Part shown: positions 26,484-36,079 of the stretch, in pieces
How positions within the stretch are numbered: position 1 is the stretch's first letter
Layout: each line of letters begins with the position of its first letter
From: Rhodococcus rhodochrous
Lineage (GTDB): Bacteria; Actinomycetota; Actinomycetes; Mycobacteriales; Mycobacteriaceae
Reading direction: 5' to 3'
Length of the DNA: 64,000 nucleotides
NCBI RefSeq assembly: GCF_900187265.1
Contig: NZ_LT906450.1
Location: forward strand, 2,099,444 to 2,163,443
Translations under genes and position numbers: made by a program
Notes under the pieces: model-generated
Seen by the model: only the letters and a program-made list of their open reading frames with translations
What the model was told of the DNA's origin: nothing
The model's database searches: none

Positions 26484-29360
26484 GTGGCAGGCAAGGCCCG
26501 CGTGCACGAGTTGGCGAAAGAACTCGGTGTCACCAGCAAGGAACTACTCGCACGCCTGAAGGAACAGGGCGAGTTCGTCAAGTCCGCGTCGTCGACGGTC
26601 GAACCGCCGGTCGCGCGTCGACTCCGCGAATCGTTCGGTAAGACCGAAGGCGATGCAGCCGCGAAGGCTGCATCCACCCCCGCACCGAAGCCCGGTGCCC
26701 CCCGGCCGGGTCCCCGGCCCACCCCTGCGAGCCCGGCCCCCGCGGCCGAGACCGCACGTCCGAAGCCCGGCGCACCGAAGCCGGCCGCTCCCAAGCCGGC
26801 TCCGGCACCGGAGAAGCCCGCGGCTCCCGCGCCGCAGGCCCCCGCTGCCCAGGCGGCACCGCAGTCCCCGGCTGCTCAGGCTCCCGGCGCGACGCCGCAG
26901 GCCCCCGCAGCGAAGCCCGGCCCCAAGCCGGCCGGTCCGCGTCCGGGTCCGAAGACCCCGCGCGTCGGTAACAACCCCTACTCCTCGGCTCCGGCCGAGC
27001 GTCCCGCTCCGCGTCCGGGTGCCCCGCGCCCCGGCCCGGGCGGACCGCGTCCGGCTCCCGGACAGGGCGGTCCCCGCCCCACGCCCGGACAGGGACGTCC
27101 CGCAGCAGGCCCCGGTGGCCCGCGTCCCGGACCCGGCCAGGCCGGTCCGCGTCCGGCTCCCGGACAGGGCGGTCCCCGCCCCGCTCCCGGTCAGGGCGGA
27201 CCCCGTCCGTCCCCGGGTTCGATGCCCCCGCGTCCCAACCCGGGTGCGATGCCGCAGCGTGCTGCGCGTCCGGCCGCGTCCGGTCGTCCGGGTCGTCCGG
27301 GCGGAGCTCCCGGTGGTCGTCCCGGTGGTGGCGGCGGCGGTTACCGCGGTGGCGGTGCCGGTGGCGGCGCACCTGCAGGTGCAGGCGCTCCCGGTGGTTT
27401 CCGCGGTCGCCCCGGTGGTGGCGGTGGACGCGGTCGCGGCGGCGCAGCCGGCGCGTTCGGTCGTCCCGGTGGCGCTCCGCGTCGTGGTCGCAAGTCGAAG
27501 CGGCAGAAGCGCCAGGAATACGATTCGATGCAGGCGCCGTCGGTCGGCGGCGTGCGGTTGCCGCGTGGCAACGGCGAGACCATCCGTCTCGCTCGTGGCG
27601 CATCGCTGTCCGACTTCGCCGAGAAGATCGACGCGAACCCGTCGGCCCTGGTGCAGGCGCTGTTCAACCTTGGTGAGATGGTCACGGCCACTCAGTCGGT
27701 GAACGACGACATCCTCGAGCTGCTCGGCTCGGAGATGAACTACGTCGTGCAGGTCGTCTCGCCCGAGGACGAGGACCGCGAGCTGCTCGAGTCGTTCGAC
27801 ATCCAGTACGGCGAGGACGAGGGCACGGAGGAAGACCTCCAGCAGCGCCCGCCGGTCGTCACCGTCATGGGTCACGTCGACCACGGCAAGACCCGCTTGC
27901 TCGACACGATCCGTAAGGCGAACGTCGGTGAGGGCGAGGCCGGTGGCATCACCCAGCACATCGGTGCCTACCAGGTCATGACGCACCTCAACGGTGAAGA
28001 TCGCCTGATCACCTTCATCGACACCCCGGGTCACGAGGCGTTCACCGCCATGCGTGCCCGCGGTGCGAAGTCGACGGACATCGCGATCCTCGTGGTCGCC
28101 GCCGACGACGGTGTCATGCCGCAGACGGTGGAGGCGATCAACCACGCGCAGGCCGCCGATGTCCCCATCGTGGTCGCGGTGAACAAGATCGACAAGGAGG
28201 GTGCGAACCCTCAGAAGATCCGTCAGCAGCTCACCGAGTACGGGCTGGTCGCGGAGGAGTACGGCGGCGACACCATGTTCGTCGACATCTCCGCGAAGCA
28301 GAACCTCAACATCGAGCAGCTGCTCGAAGCGGTGCTGCTCACCGCCGACGCAGCGCTCGATCTGCGGGCCAACCCGGACATGGAGGCGCAGGGCGTCGCC
28401 ATCGAGGCGCACCTCGACCGCGGTCGTGGTCCGGTGGCCACGGTGCTCGTCCAGCGCGGCACGCTGCGGGTCGGCGATTCCATCGTCGCCGGCGACGCCT
28501 ACGGTCGTGTCCGTCGCATGGTCGACGAGCACGGCGAGGATGTCCTCGAGGCGCTCCCGTCCCGGCCCGTGCAGGTCGTCGGCTTCACGTCGGTGCCCGG
28601 CGCCGGCGACAACCTGGTCGTCGTCGACGAGGACCGGATCGCTCGGCAGATCGCCGACCGACGCAACGCCCGCAAGCGCAACGCGCTGGCAGCGAAGAGT
28701 CGCAAGCGGATCAGCCTGGAAGATCTCGATGCCGCTCTCAAGGAGCACAACGAGCTCAACCTCATCCTCAAGGGCGACAACTCCGGTACCGTCGAGGCCC
28801 TCGAAGAGGCCCTCATGGGTATCGAGATCGACGACGAGGTTCGGCTGCGGGTCATCGACCGCGGTGTCGGTGGCGTCACCGAGACCAACGTCAACCTGGC
28901 AGCGGCTTCGAACGCTGTGATCATCGGCTTCAACGTTCGCGCCGAAGGCAAGGCGACGGAGCTGGCGAACCGCGAGGGTGTCGACATCCGCTACTACTCG
29001 GTCATCTACCAGGCGATCGACGAGGTGGAGAAGGCTCTCAAGGGCATGCTCAAGCCGATCTACGAGGAGGTCGAGCTCGGCCGCGCCGAGATCCGCGCGA
29101 TCTTCAAGTCGTCGAAGATCGGCAACATCGCGGGTTGCCTCGTGCAGTCCGGCATCGTCAAGCGCAACGCGAAGGCCCGTCTGCTCCGCGACAACAACGT
29201 TGTCGCCGAGACGGTCACCATCTCGTCGCTGCGACGCGAGAAGGACGACGTCACCGAGGTCCGCGAGGGCTTCGAGTGCGGTATGACGATCACCTACTCC
29301 GACATCAAGGTCGGCGACGTGATCGAGGCGTACGAGTTGCGCGAGAAGCCGCGCGACTGA
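26484..29360 (+). CDS. infB: Translation initiation factor IF-2
   Basis: About 958 residues, GTPase that places initiator tRNA on the 30S subunit. N-terminal IF2-N domain ([31 protein letters not shown]), then a long Pro/Ala/Gly/Arg linker from about residue 65 to 340. The G domain follows with G1 GHVDHGKT near residue 462, G3 DTPGHEAF and G4 NKID, then domains II-IV ending with [26 protein letters not shown] at 26484 is preceded by GAGGAGA. The linker is encoded by internally repeated DNA (see repeat at 27045). A UUCG-loop terminator follows. Confidence 0.96.
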   Translation: MAGKARVHELAKELGVTSKELLARLKEQGEFVKSASSTVEPPVARRLRESFGKTEGDAAAKAASTPAPKPGAPRPGPRPTPASPAPAAETARPKPGAPKPAAPKPAPAPEKPAAPAPQAPAAQAAPQSPAAQAPGATPQAPAAKPGPKPAGPRPGPKTPRVGNNPYSSAPAERPAPRPGAPRPGPGGPRPAPGQGGPRPTPGQGRPAAGPGGPRPGPGQAGPRPAPGQGGPRPAPGQGGPRPSPGSMPPRPNPGAMPQRAARPAASGRPGRPGGAPGGRPGGGGGGYRGGGAGGGAPAGAGAPGGFRGRPGGGGGRGRGGAAGAFGRPGGAPRRGRKSKRQKRQEYDSMQAPSVGGVRLPRGNGETIRLARGASLSDFAEKIDANPSALVQALFNLGEMVTATQSVNDDILELLGSEMNYVVQVVSPEDEDRELLESFDIQYGEDEGTEEDLQQRPPVVTVMGHVDHGKTRLLDTIRKANVGEGEAGGITQHIGAYQVMTHLNGEDRLITFIDTPGHEAFTAMRARGAKSTDIAILVVAADDGVMPQTVEAINHAQAADVPIVVAVNKIDKEGANPQKIRQQLTEYGLVAEEYGGDTMFVDISAKQNLNIEQLLEAVLLTADAALDLRANPDMEAQGVAIEAHLDRGRGPVATVLVQRGTLRVGDSIVAGDAYGRVRRMVDEHGEDVLEALPSRPVQVVGFTSVPGAGDNLVVVDEDRIARQIADRRNARKRNALAAKSRKRISLEDLDAALKEHNELNLILKGDNSGTVEALEEALMGIEIDDEVRLRVIDRGVGGVTETNVNLAAASNAVIIGFNVRAEGKATELANREGVDIRYYSVIYQAIDEVEKALKGMLKPIYEEVELGRAEIRAIFKSSKIGNIAGCLVQSGIVKRNAKARLLRDNNVVAETVTISSLRREKDDVTEVREGFECGMTITYSDIKVGDVIEAYELREKPRD
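27045..27182 (+). repeat. Internal repeats in the IF-2 linker
   Basis: A 36-bp block is repeated exactly at 27045-27080 and 27147-27182. Shorter variants of the same Pro-Gly-Gln-Gly-Gly-Pro-Arg-Pro coding unit fill the stretch between and after. This low-complexity DNA codes for the disordered linker and is prone to length change. Confidence 0.85.
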
Positions 29361-29368
29361 TCCACCCG

Positions 29369-29410
29369 CACCCGTGGCGGTGAACGATTCGTCGTTCGCC
29401 GCCACGGGTG
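29369..29410 (+). terminator. UUCG-tetraloop terminator after infB
   Basis: 19-bp stem with one mismatch (29369-29387 and 29392-29410; arm begins CACCCGTGGCGG) closed by a TTCG loop, 8 bp after the infB stop. No U-tract. May attenuate rather than fully end transcription before the downstream DUF503-rbfA genes. Confidence 0.75.
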
Positions 29411-29482
29411 TGTCGGGACGCCCGACCGGTCGGTACAGAGCCGACCGGACGGCCGACCGGACGCCCTCGAGGGGAGAAGCGG

Positions 29483-29773
29483 ATGTATCTGGGAGCGCTC
29501 GAACTCGACCTGCTGCTCGGCGACGTGCATTCGCTCAAACAGAAGAGATCGGCGATCCGTCCGGTGATCGCGGAACTGCGCCGGTTCGGGGTGTCCGCCG
29601 CCGAAACCGGGGAACACGATCTGTACCGCCGGGCGCAGGTGGGTGTGGCGGTCGTCGCCCCCGATCTCGCGCACGTCGGAGAGATACTGGACAAGTGTGA
29701 GCGGCTGGTCGCCCAGCGGCCCGAACTCGACCTGCTGTCGGTCAGACGCAGGCTGTACGGGCCCGAGGACTGA
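29483..29773 (+). CDS. DUF503 (YlxP-like) protein
   Basis: 96 residues, small cytoplasmic protein of the DUF503/YlxP family: [32 protein letters not shown] followed by [23 protein letters not shown]. In many bacteria ylxP lies between infB and rbfA, as here; the biochemical role is not established. ATG at 29483 with GGGGAGAAG upstream. Confidence 0.88.
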   Translation: MYLGALELDLLLGDVHSLKQKRSAIRPVIAELRRFGVSAAETGEHDLYRRAQVGVAVVAPDLAHVGEILDKCERLVAQRPELDLLSVRRRLYGPED

Positions 29774-29826
29774 TCCCGGCCGCACGACGGGCCGCCTGCC
29801 GGCGGCCACAGAAGGGAACGAACGAC

Positions 29827-30285
29827 ATGGCCGATCCAGCACGGGCTCGCCGACTCGCGAAGCGCATCGCCACCATCGTGGCGACCGCCATCGACCTCGA
29901 GATCAAGGATCCGCGGCTCGAGTTCGTGACGATCACCGACGCGAAGGTCACCGCGGATCTGCACGACGCCACCGTCTACTACACGGTCCGCGGCGCGGAT
30001 CTGAACACCGAACCCGATCACGAAGCCGCTGCTGCCGGCCTCGAGAAGGCCAAGGGCGTGCTCCGCTCGAAGGTCGGCGCCGGCACCGGTGTGCGGTTCA
30101 CCCCGACGCTGACGTTCGTCACCGACACCGTGCCCGACACGGCGCGGCACATGGAGGAACTCCTCGCACGCGCTCGCGCGGCCGACGACGAAGTCGCACG
30201 CGCCCGTGAGGGTGCCGTTCCGGCCGGCGACGCCGATCCCTACAAGGAACCCCGTGAGCGCGACGCCGGTGACGACGACGAATAA
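29827..30285 (+). CDS. rbfA: Ribosome-binding factor A
   Basis: 152 residues, KH-like cold-shock protein acting in late 30S maturation. Visible: [54 protein letters not shown] and the late [33 protein letters not shown]. An acidic tail of about 30 residues follows and is overlapped for 32 bp by the next gene. Confidence 0.94.
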   Translation: MADPARARRLAKRIATIVATAIDLEIKDPRLEFVTITDAKVTADLHDATVYYTVRGADLNTEPDHEAAAAGLEKAKGVLRSKVGAGTGVRFTPTLTFVTDTVPDTARHMEELLARARAADDEVARAREGAVPAGDADPYKEPRERDAGDDDE

Positions 30286-31321
30286 CGCACCGGTGCCCGA
30301 CCCGACCCCTCCGGTCGTCCCGTCGCACCGGGACGACGCCGCTCTCGCGTCCGCCCCGGCAGGATCCGTCGACCTGCCGGGTGCCGCCGCACTGCTCGAC
30401 GCGGCGGCCACCGTGACGGTGCTGTGCCACATCAATCCCGACGCCGACACCCTCGGCAGCGGGCTGGCACTCGGCCTCGCGCTCGAGCGGCGCGGTGTCG
30501 CCGTACAGGTGGCGTTCGGTTCGCCCGCGAACATGCCGGACTCGATGCGGTCGCTGCCGGGCACACACCTGGTCACGCCGGTCTCGGAGGTGCGCCGCGA
30601 GGCCGATCTCGTGGTGACCGTCGACTGCGGTACCGCAGGTCGCCTCGGTGTCCTGCGCGACCGTTTGAAGACCGCGCCGAACGTCCTGGTGATCGACCAC
30701 CACCTGTCCAACACGCGGTTCGGTACCCACAACCTCATCGACCCGGAGTCCGAGGCCACCGCGATGGTGCTCGCCGACCTCTTCGACGTGTGGGGCGTCG
30801 AGATCGATGCCGCACTCGCGCACTGCCTGTACGCGGGACTGGTGACCGACACCGGATCGTTCCGGTGGGGTCGCCCGCAGGCCCACGGCCTCGCCGAACG
30901 CCTGCTCGCCACCGGGATCGACGGCACGTCGATCACACGTGCCCTGCTCGACACCCACCCCTTCGGATGGCTGCCGATGCTGTCGTCGGTGCTGGCCACC
31001 GCCACGCTCGAACGCGACGCCGCGCAGGGCAGGGGACTGGTCTACGCCTTCGTCCGGCGCGCCGACTCCGCGCATCTCGGGCCGGAGGAGGTCGAGAGCG
31101 TCATCGACATCGTGCGCACGACCGCCGAGGCCGAGGTCGCCGCCGTGTTCAAGGAGGTCGCTGCCGAGGAGTGGACCGTCTCGCTGCGCGCGAAGACCTC
31201 GGTGGACGTGTCCGCCGTCGCCACCGCACTCGGCGGCGGAGGACACCGCCTGGCGGCGGGATACACCGCCCACGGCGACGCCGATCGGATCGTCGCCGCC
31301 CTGCGCGGCGTGCTCGGTTGA
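30254..31321 (+). CDS. DHH-family nanoRNase/phosphatase (NrnA-like)
   Basis: About 355 residues, DHH-DHHA1 phosphoesterase. Motif [16 protein letters not shown], motif [11 protein letters not shown], motif [11 protein letters not shown], and the DHHA1 domain ending with [22 protein letters not shown] (the GGGHxxAAG substrate-binding motif). The M. tuberculosis counterpart (Rv2837c, CnpB) degrades nanoRNA, pAp and cyclic dinucleotide products. The GTG at 30254 has AAGGAAC 7 bp upstream and overlaps rbfA by 32 bp; residues 1-40 are a Pro/Thr-rich extension. Confidence 0.92.
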   Translation: MSATPVTTTNNAPVPDPTPPVVPSHRDDAALASAPAGSVDLPGAAALLDAAATVTVLCHINPDADTLGSGLALGLALERRGVAVQVAFGSPANMPDSMRSLPGTHLVTPVSEVRREADLVVTVDCGTAGRLGVLRDRLKTAPNVLVIDHHLSNTRFGTHNLIDPESEATAMVLADLFDVWGVEIDAALAHCLYAGLVTDTGSFRWGRPQAHGLAERLLATGIDGTSITRALLDTHPFGWLPMLSSVLATATLERDAAQGRGLVYAFVRRADSAHLGPEEVESVIDIVRTTAEAEVAAVFKEVAAEEWTVSLRAKTSVDVSAVATALGGGGHRLAAGYTAHGDADRIVAALRGVLG

Positions 31322-32763
31322 CGGCGCCCGGCGGGTCGCCCGCCTCTGAGACGCCCGGCGACTTACGCGCCTCTGAGACGCCCGGCGACTCACGCGCCTC
31401 TGAGACGCCCGGCGGCGCCCATGCCTCGGACGTCTCCGGACGGCGCATCCTCGGGCTCGCTCTCCCCGCTCTCGGGGTGCTCGCGGCCGAACCGCTCTAC
31501 CTGTTGTTCGACATCGCCGTCGTCGGCCGGCTCGGGGCGCTGCCCCTCGCCGGTCTCGCGATCGGCGGGTTGATCCTCGCGCAGGTGAGCACCCAGCTCA
31601 CCTTCCTGTCGTACGGGACCACCTCACGCGCGGCGCGTCTCCACGGCGCGGACCGGCACGACGACGCCGTCGGTGAGGGCGTGCAGGCGACCTGGCTCGC
31701 GATGATCGTCGGACTGACGATCCTCCTGGTCGGCCAGGCGCTGGCCGGGCCGGTCGCTCGGCTGCTCGCCGGTGACGCCGAGATCGCCGACGCCGCCGTC
31801 TCGTGGCTGCGTGTCGCGCTGTTCGGGGCACCCCTGATCCTCGTCGGTTTGGCCGGGAACGGCTGGATGCGCGGCGTCCAGGACACGATCCGGCCGCTGC
31901 GATTCGTCATCGCCGGCCTCGCCCTGTCGGCGGTGCTGTGCCCGGTACTGGTCCACGGACTGCTGGGCGCTCCCCGGTGGGAGCTCGTCGGTTCCGCCGT
32001 CGCCAACGTGATCGGGCAGTCCGTGACGGCCGTCCTGTTCGTCGTGGCACTGCTGCGGGCCGGGGTTCCGCTGCGACCACGACCCGCCGTGATCGGAGCC
32101 CAGTTGCGGCTCGGACGCGACCTGATCGCCCGCAGCCTCGCGTTCCAGGCGTGCTTCCTGTCCGCGGCGGCGGTCGCGTCGCGCTTCGGTGCGGCCGCGG
32201 TCGCCGGTCATCAGGTCGTGCTCCAACTGTGGAACTTCGTGACCCTGACCCTGGACTCGCTGGCGATCGCCGCGCAGGCCCTCGTCGGCGCCGCGCTCGG
32301 TGCGGCCGACCGTCGGGGTGCGACGCGCCTGGCGTGGCGGTTGTCGGCCTGGTCGGCGGTCTTCGCCGTCGTCCTTGCAGTGGTCTTCGTGGCGGGGAAG
32401 GACGTGATCCCCGGTCTGTTCACCACCGACACCGAGGTACTCGACCAGATCGGCGTCGCGTGGTGGTTCTTCGCCGCGATCATGCCGCTCGCGGGAATCG
32501 TCTTCGCACTCGACGGTGTTCTCCTCGGTGCGGGGGACGCCGCTTTCCTGCGCACCGCGACGCTGGCCTCGGCGTTGTTCGGCTTCCTGCCGTTGATCTG
32601 GTTGTCGCTCGCGTACGACTGGGGTCTGGCGGGTATCTGGACGGGGCTTACGGTGTTCATCGTGTTCCGGATGATCGCCGTCGTATGGCGCACGCTCTCG
32701 GGACGATGGGCGGTGACGGGCGCGGACCGGCAGGTGCGTGTCCAGGACGAGTCTGGAGGTTAG
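31318..32763 (+). CDS. MATE-family (DinF-like) efflux protein
   Basis: About 481 residues with 12 hydrophobic helices. MATE features: RRILGLALPALGVLAAEPLYLLFDIAVVGRLG at the first helix, GNGWMRGVQDTIRPLRFVIAG in the middle and LDGVLLGAGDAAFLRTATLAS late. Cation-driven export of drugs or metabolites is expected. The only plausible start is TTG at 31318, overlapping the previous stop (TTGA), which gives an unusual hydrophilic N-terminus of about 40 residues made of three 9-residue repeats (ASETPGDLR, ASETPGDSR, ASETPGGAH). It matches the place of dinF (Rv2836c). A TTA leucine codon, rare here, lies in repeat one. Confidence 0.85.
   Translation: MTAPGGSPASETPGDLRASETPGDSRASETPGGAHASDVSGRRILGLALPALGVLAAEPLYLLFDIAVVGRLGALPLAGLAIGGLILAQVSTQLTFLSYGTTSRAARLHGADRHDDAVGEGVQATWLAMIVGLTILLVGQALAGPVARLLAGDAEIADAAVSWLRVALFGAPLILVGLAGNGWMRGVQDTIRPLRFVIAGLALSAVLCPVLVHGLLGAPRWELVGSAVANVIGQSVTAVLFVVALLRAGVPLRPRPAVIGAQLRLGRDLIARSLAFQACFLSAAAVASRFGAAAVAGHQVVLQLWNFVTLTLDSLAIAAQALVGAALGAADRRGATRLAWRLSAWSAVFAVVLAVVFVAGKDVIPGLFTTDTEVLDQIGVAWWFFAAIMPLAGIVFALDGVLLGAGDAAFLRTATLASALFGFLPLIWLSLAYDWGLAGIWTGLTVFIVFRMIAVVWRTLSGRWAVTGADRQVRVQDESGG
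31342..31422 (+). repeat. 27-bp tandem repeat, three copies, in MATE gene 5' end
   Basis: Copies begin at 31342, 31369 and 31396 with exact 27-bp spacing; the shared core is GCCTCTGAGACGCCCGGCG. Copies 1 and 2 differ at one base (TTA versus TCA codon); copy 3 diverges at its end. In frame, so copy number changes protein length by nine residues each. Confidence 0.9.
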
Positions 32764-32766
32764 TGC

Positions 32767-33705
32767 GTGGCAGCGAAGCTGTGGGCGATCAGCGACATCC
32801 ATGTGGGCCATCGGGGCAACCGGCCGGTCACCGAGGATCTGTATCCGGAGTCGCCCGACGACTGGTTGATCGTCGCGGGCGATGTGTCGGAGAAGACCGA
32901 CGACATCCGGTGGGCGCTGTCGCTGCTCCGCAGCCGGTTCGCGAAGGTGATCTGGGTGCCCGGCAACCACGAACTGTGGACGACCGCCAAGGACCCGGTG
33001 CAGATGTTCGGCGTCGCGCGCTACGACTATCTCGTCACGATGTGCCGCGAACTCGACGTGCTCACCCCCGAGGATCCCTATCCGATCTGGGAGGGCGAGG
33101 ACGGGCCCGTGGTGCTCGTGCCGATGTTCCTGCTCTACGACTACTCGTTCCTGCCGGAGGGCACCACGACGAAGGCGGACGGGCTCACGCTCGCGCGCGA
33201 ACGCAACGTCGTCGCGACCGACGAGTTCCTGCTGAAGCCGGATCCGTACATCACGCGCGACACCTGGTGCCGGGTACGCGTGGAGCAGACCCGCGCCCGT
33301 CTCGACGCGCTCGACCCCACCCTGCCCACCGTGCTGATCAACCACTTCCCGCTGGTGCGCGAACCCACGCGGATGCTGTTCTACCCCGAGTTCGCCCTGT
33401 GGTGCGGTACCACCGAGACGGCCGACTGGCACCTGCGCTACCGGGCGCTGTGCAGCGTGTACGGCCACCTGCACATCCCGCGGACCACCTACTACGACGG
33501 GGTGCGCTTCGAGGAGGTCTCGGTCGGCTACCCGCGCGAATGGCAGCGACGCGGCATGCCGGAGAAGCCCCTGCGGCAGATCCTCCCCGTCCCGGAGTAT
33601 CCGCCGGGCAGCCTGAACAAGTGGGGCGGTCATTTCACCGTGACCCCCGAGATGGAAGCCGAGGCCGAGAAGATGCGGGCTCAACGAGAGAAGGAGTTGC
33701 GGTGA
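32767..33705 (+). CDS. Calcineurin-like metallophosphoesterase
   Basis: 312 residues. Metal-binding motifs: LWAISDIHVGH (D-x-H), LIVAGDVSEK (GDxxx), VIWVPGNHELW (GNHE), INHFPL, and YGHLHIPR (GHxH). The substrate is not known; the family ranges from nucleotide to phospholipid or protein phosphatases. GTG start 3 bp after the MATE stop region; its stop overlaps pptT (GTGA). The same order (Rv2795c then pptT) occurs in M. tuberculosis, where the product has been reported to act as a hydrolase opposing PptT by removing phosphopantetheine from carrier proteins. That makes a carrier-protein hydrolase role plausible. Confidence 0.85.
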   Translation: MAAKLWAISDIHVGHRGNRPVTEDLYPESPDDWLIVAGDVSEKTDDIRWALSLLRSRFAKVIWVPGNHELWTTAKDPVQMFGVARYDYLVTMCRELDVLTPEDPYPIWEGEDGPVVLVPMFLLYDYSFLPEGTTTKADGLTLARERNVVATDEFLLKPDPYITRDTWCRVRVEQTRARLDALDPTLPTVLINHFPLVREPTRMLFYPEFALWCGTTETADWHLRYRALCSVYGHLHIPRTTYYDGVRFEEVSVGYPREWQRRGMPEKPLRQILPVPEYPPGSLNKWGGHFTVTPEMEAEAEKMRAQREKELR

Positions 33706-34409
33706 CCGAACCGGACACCGGGCAGAGGACGGACACGCGCGGCGCGCTGATCGGGCGTATCGTGCCGGACGGCGTCGCTGCAGCCGAGTTGTTCGAGGAC
33801 CCACCGGGACTGCGGCCGCATCCCCAGGAGGAACCGCTCGTGGCGCGGGCCGTGGAGAAGCGGCGCCGCGAGTTCGCCGGTGCCCGTCACTGCGCCCGGC
33901 AGGCCATGCGCACCCTCGGCGTCGACCCCGCACCGGTGCTGCGCGGGGAGAAGGGCGATCCGATCTGGCCGCGCGGCGTCGTCGGCAGCCTCACCCACTG
34001 CGACGGCTATCGCGGTGCCGTGCTGGGCTATTCGCTGCAGATCCGTTCGCTCGGCATCGACGCCGAACCGCACGACGTGCTCCCCGACGGAGTGCTGCCC
34101 GCGGTGAGCCTCGAACCCGAGCGCGAGTGGCTCGCCTCGGCCGGCGACGACCTGCACTGGGACCGGCTGTTGTTCTGCGCCAAGGAGGCCACCTACAAGG
34201 CGTGGTTCCCGCTGACGAAGAGGTGGCTGGGCTTCGAGGACGCCCACATCACGTTCGAGCGCGACACCACCTCGGACGCGGTCACCGGCACCTTCCATTC
34301 GCGACTGCTCGTCCCCGGCGACACCCTCGACGGGCAGCAGCTGACAGGATTCGACGGACGGTGGCTCGTCGCCGACGGTCTCGTCCTCACCGCGATCACG
34401 GTGCGCTGA
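33702..34409 (+). CDS. pptT: 4'-phosphopantetheinyl transferase, PptT type
   Basis: 235 residues, Sfp-type. Transfers phosphopantetheine from CoA to carrier domains of polyketide, siderophore and mycolic-acid machinery. Key motifs: GVVGSLTHCDGYRGAVLG, the Mg-binding LGIDAEPHD, and FCAKEATYKAWFPLTKRWLGFEDA with W/FxxKEAxYK. GTG start overlaps the phosphoesterase stop; stop shares one base with the truB start. Essential in mycobacteria; the conserved neighbour phosphoesterase may counteract it. Confidence 0.93.
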   Translation: MTEPDTGQRTDTRGALIGRIVPDGVAAAELFEDPPGLRPHPQEEPLVARAVEKRRREFAGARHCARQAMRTLGVDPAPVLRGEKGDPIWPRGVVGSLTHCDGYRGAVLGYSLQIRSLGIDAEPHDVLPDGVLPAVSLEPEREWLASAGDDLHWDRLLFCAKEATYKAWFPLTKRWLGFEDAHITFERDTTSDAVTGTFHSRLLVPGDTLDGQQLTGFDGRWLVADGLVLTAITVR

Positions 34410-35332
34410 TGAACGACACCGCACCCTCGCAGGAACATCCGGCCCTCGCCCGCGCAGGCCTGCTCGTCGTCGACAAGCCCGCCGGCATGACGAGCCACGA
34501 CGTGGTGGCGCGCTGCCGCCGACTGCTCGGCACCCGCAAGGTCGGGCACGCGGGCACCCTCGACCCCATGGCAACGGGTGTACTCGTCCTCGGCGTCGAG
34601 CGCGCCACGAAGCTGCTCGGGCTGCTCGCACTGACGACCAAGTCGTACACCGCGACGATCCGTCTCGGGCAGAGCACCGTCACGGACGACGCGGAGGGCG
34701 AGACCGTCGCGACCACCGATGCGACGCACGTGACAGACGAACAGATCGGCGAGGGCGTGGCCGCGCTGACCGGCGACATCCAGCAGGTGCCCGCCAGTGT
34801 CAGTGCCATCAAGATCGACGGCAAGCGCGCCTACGCCCGCATGCGTGAGGGGGAGGAGGTCGAGCTGAAGGCCCGGCCGGTCACGGTCTCGCGGTTCGAC
34901 GTCCTCGCCCGCCGCGATGTGCCCGAAGGCGGCTTCGTGGATCTCGATGTCGACGTGGACTGCTCGTCCGGCACCTACATCCGGGCGCTCGCGCGCGATC
35001 TCGGCGCGGCTCTCGGAGTGGGTGGCCACCTCACGGCGCTGCGTCGCACGAAGGTCGGCCCGTTCGGTCTCGAACACGCCCGCACGCTCGAACAGCTCGC
35101 CGACGACCCCACGCCGAGCCTCGACATCGATGCGGCGGTGCGTACCGCCTTCGAGTGCCGCACCATCAGCGACGAGGAGGCGGGGCAGCTCGCGAACGGC
35201 CGCTGGCTCGAGCCCGTCGGTCTGCGCGGTGTCTACGCGGCCGTGGATTCCCGCGGACGGGCCGCTGCTCTGCTGCAGGAGAAGGGCAGTCGCGCGTCGG
35301 CCGTGTTCGTGGTGCGGCCCTCCAACATGTGA
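34409..35332 (+). CDS. truB: tRNA pseudouridine-55 synthase
   Basis: 307 residues. Isomerises U55 in the T-loop of tRNAs. N-terminal LLVVDKPAGMTSHDVVARCRR, catalytic GHAGTLDPMATGVLVLGVERATK with the invariant aspartate, then KSYTATIRLGQSTVTDDAEGE and VDCSSGTYIRALARDLG. A C-terminal PUA-like segment follows. ATG shares a base with the pptT stop. A hairpin follows at 35337. Confidence 0.95.
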   Translation: MNDTAPSQEHPALARAGLLVVDKPAGMTSHDVVARCRRLLGTRKVGHAGTLDPMATGVLVLGVERATKLLGLLALTTKSYTATIRLGQSTVTDDAEGETVATTDATHVTDEQIGEGVAALTGDIQQVPASVSAIKIDGKRAYARMREGEEVELKARPVTVSRFDVLARRDVPEGGFVDLDVDVDCSSGTYIRALARDLGAALGVGGHLTALRRTKVGPFGLEHARTLEQLADDPTPSLDIDAAVRTAFECRTISDEEAGQLANGRWLEPVGLRGVYAAVDSRGRAAALLQEKGSRASAVFVVRPSNM

Positions 35333-35336
35333 AGCG

Positions 35337-35354
35337 CCGGGGCCGACGCCCCGG
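35337..35354. terminator. Hairpin between convergent truB and mntR
   Basis: 7-bp perfect stem CCGGGGC/GCCCCGG with a 4-nt loop, 4 bp after the truB stop and 12 bp from the mntR stop. Short but well placed as a shared terminator. Confidence 0.55.
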
Positions 35355-35366
35355 ATCGACCCCGGC

Positions 35367-36059
35367 TCAGACCAGCCAGATCGCTTCCGCCGCCGGGTGA
35401 CCGAGATCGAGCGTGCGGCCCTCGGTCCGGCCCAGCCGGACCGAGATGGTCCCGGCGAAGTCGCGACGTTCGAGCACGGTGATGTCGGTGTCGAGCGCGA
35501 TCCCCACCTCGTCGAAGTAGCGCAGCATCGCGGGGTCGGAGTCGGAGATGCGGGCCACCCGGCCGTGGTCGCCGTCGTTGAACTCGCTCAGGGCACGGGC
35601 CGGCGGTGACGGGATCGTCCCGTCGGGCGATGGGATGGGGTCGCCGTGCGGGTCGCGTTCGGGATGACCGAGTTTGGCGTCGATCGCCGCGACCATCCGT
35701 TCGGAGACGGCGTGCTCGAGGATCTCGGCCTCGTCGTGCACCTCGTCCCACCCGTAGCCGAGTTCGCGGACCAGGAAGGTCTCGATGAGGCGGTGGCGGC
35801 GGACCATCGCCACCGCGGCCTGCCGGCCCTCGTCGGTGAGGGAGATCGCGCCGTAGCGTTCGTGGTCGACGAGACCCTGGTCGGCGAGGCGGCGCACCGC
35901 TTCGGACACGGTGGACGCCGACACACCCAGCTTCTCGGCGAGCAGCTTGGTGGAGATCTTCTCCCCGGACCACTCCTGGACCGTCCACATGATCTTGAGA
36001 TAGTCCTGTGCGACCGAGGACAGCATCTCGGTCGCGGTGGTCTCGTTACTCTCAGGCAC
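35367..36059 (-). CDS. mntR: DtxR-family manganese-dependent regulator
   Basis: 230 residues. DtxR-type winged helix (VAQDYLKIMWTVQEWSGEKISTKLLAEKLGVSASTVSEAVRRLADQGLVDH). Dimer/metal domain with the DtxR ligand pattern (HRLIETFLVRELGYGWDEVHDEAEILEHAVSERMVAAID), and a C-terminal SH3-like FeoA domain (AMLRYFDEVGIALDTDITVLER ... TISVRL). M. tuberculosis Rv2788 (SirR/MntR) is the positional equivalent. It is the last gene of the manganese transporter operon, 20 bp after the permease. Metal choice rests on context and on the Mn-type binding protein upstream. GTG start. TTAGGT at 36069-36074 could be part of an internal regulatory site. Confidence 0.88.
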   Translation of the reverse strand: MPESNETTATEMLSSVAQDYLKIMWTVQEWSGEKISTKLLAEKLGVSASTVSEAVRRLADQGLVDHERYGAISLTDEGRQAAVAMVRRHRLIETFLVRELGYGWDEVHDEAEILEHAVSERMVAAIDAKLGHPERDPHGDPIPSPDGTIPSPPARALSEFNDGDHGRVARISDSDPAMLRYFDEVGIALDTDITVLERRDFAGTISVRLGRTEGRTLDLGHPAAEAIWLV

Positions 36060-36079
36060 GCGTCCAGCTTAGGTAACCG

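Noticed and set aside
26544-29405. Very long open frame on the minus strand opposite infB (and similar ones opposite pnp at 41797-44169, narG at 46125-49631, mqo/cysG at 9585-12161)
   Set aside because: Their translations are low-complexity Arg/Asp/Val/His-rich text without domains, and each lies antisense to a recognised gene; a by-product of high GC.
31358-31366. TTA codon in the MATE gene as a bldA-type developmental switch
   Set aside because: bldA control is a Streptomyces trait; here a rare codon in a repeat is a simpler explanation.
31342-31422. Tandem repeats as a CRISPR array (also considered for 57016-57090)
   Set aside because: No unique spacers between units and no cas genes; plain tandem duplication.
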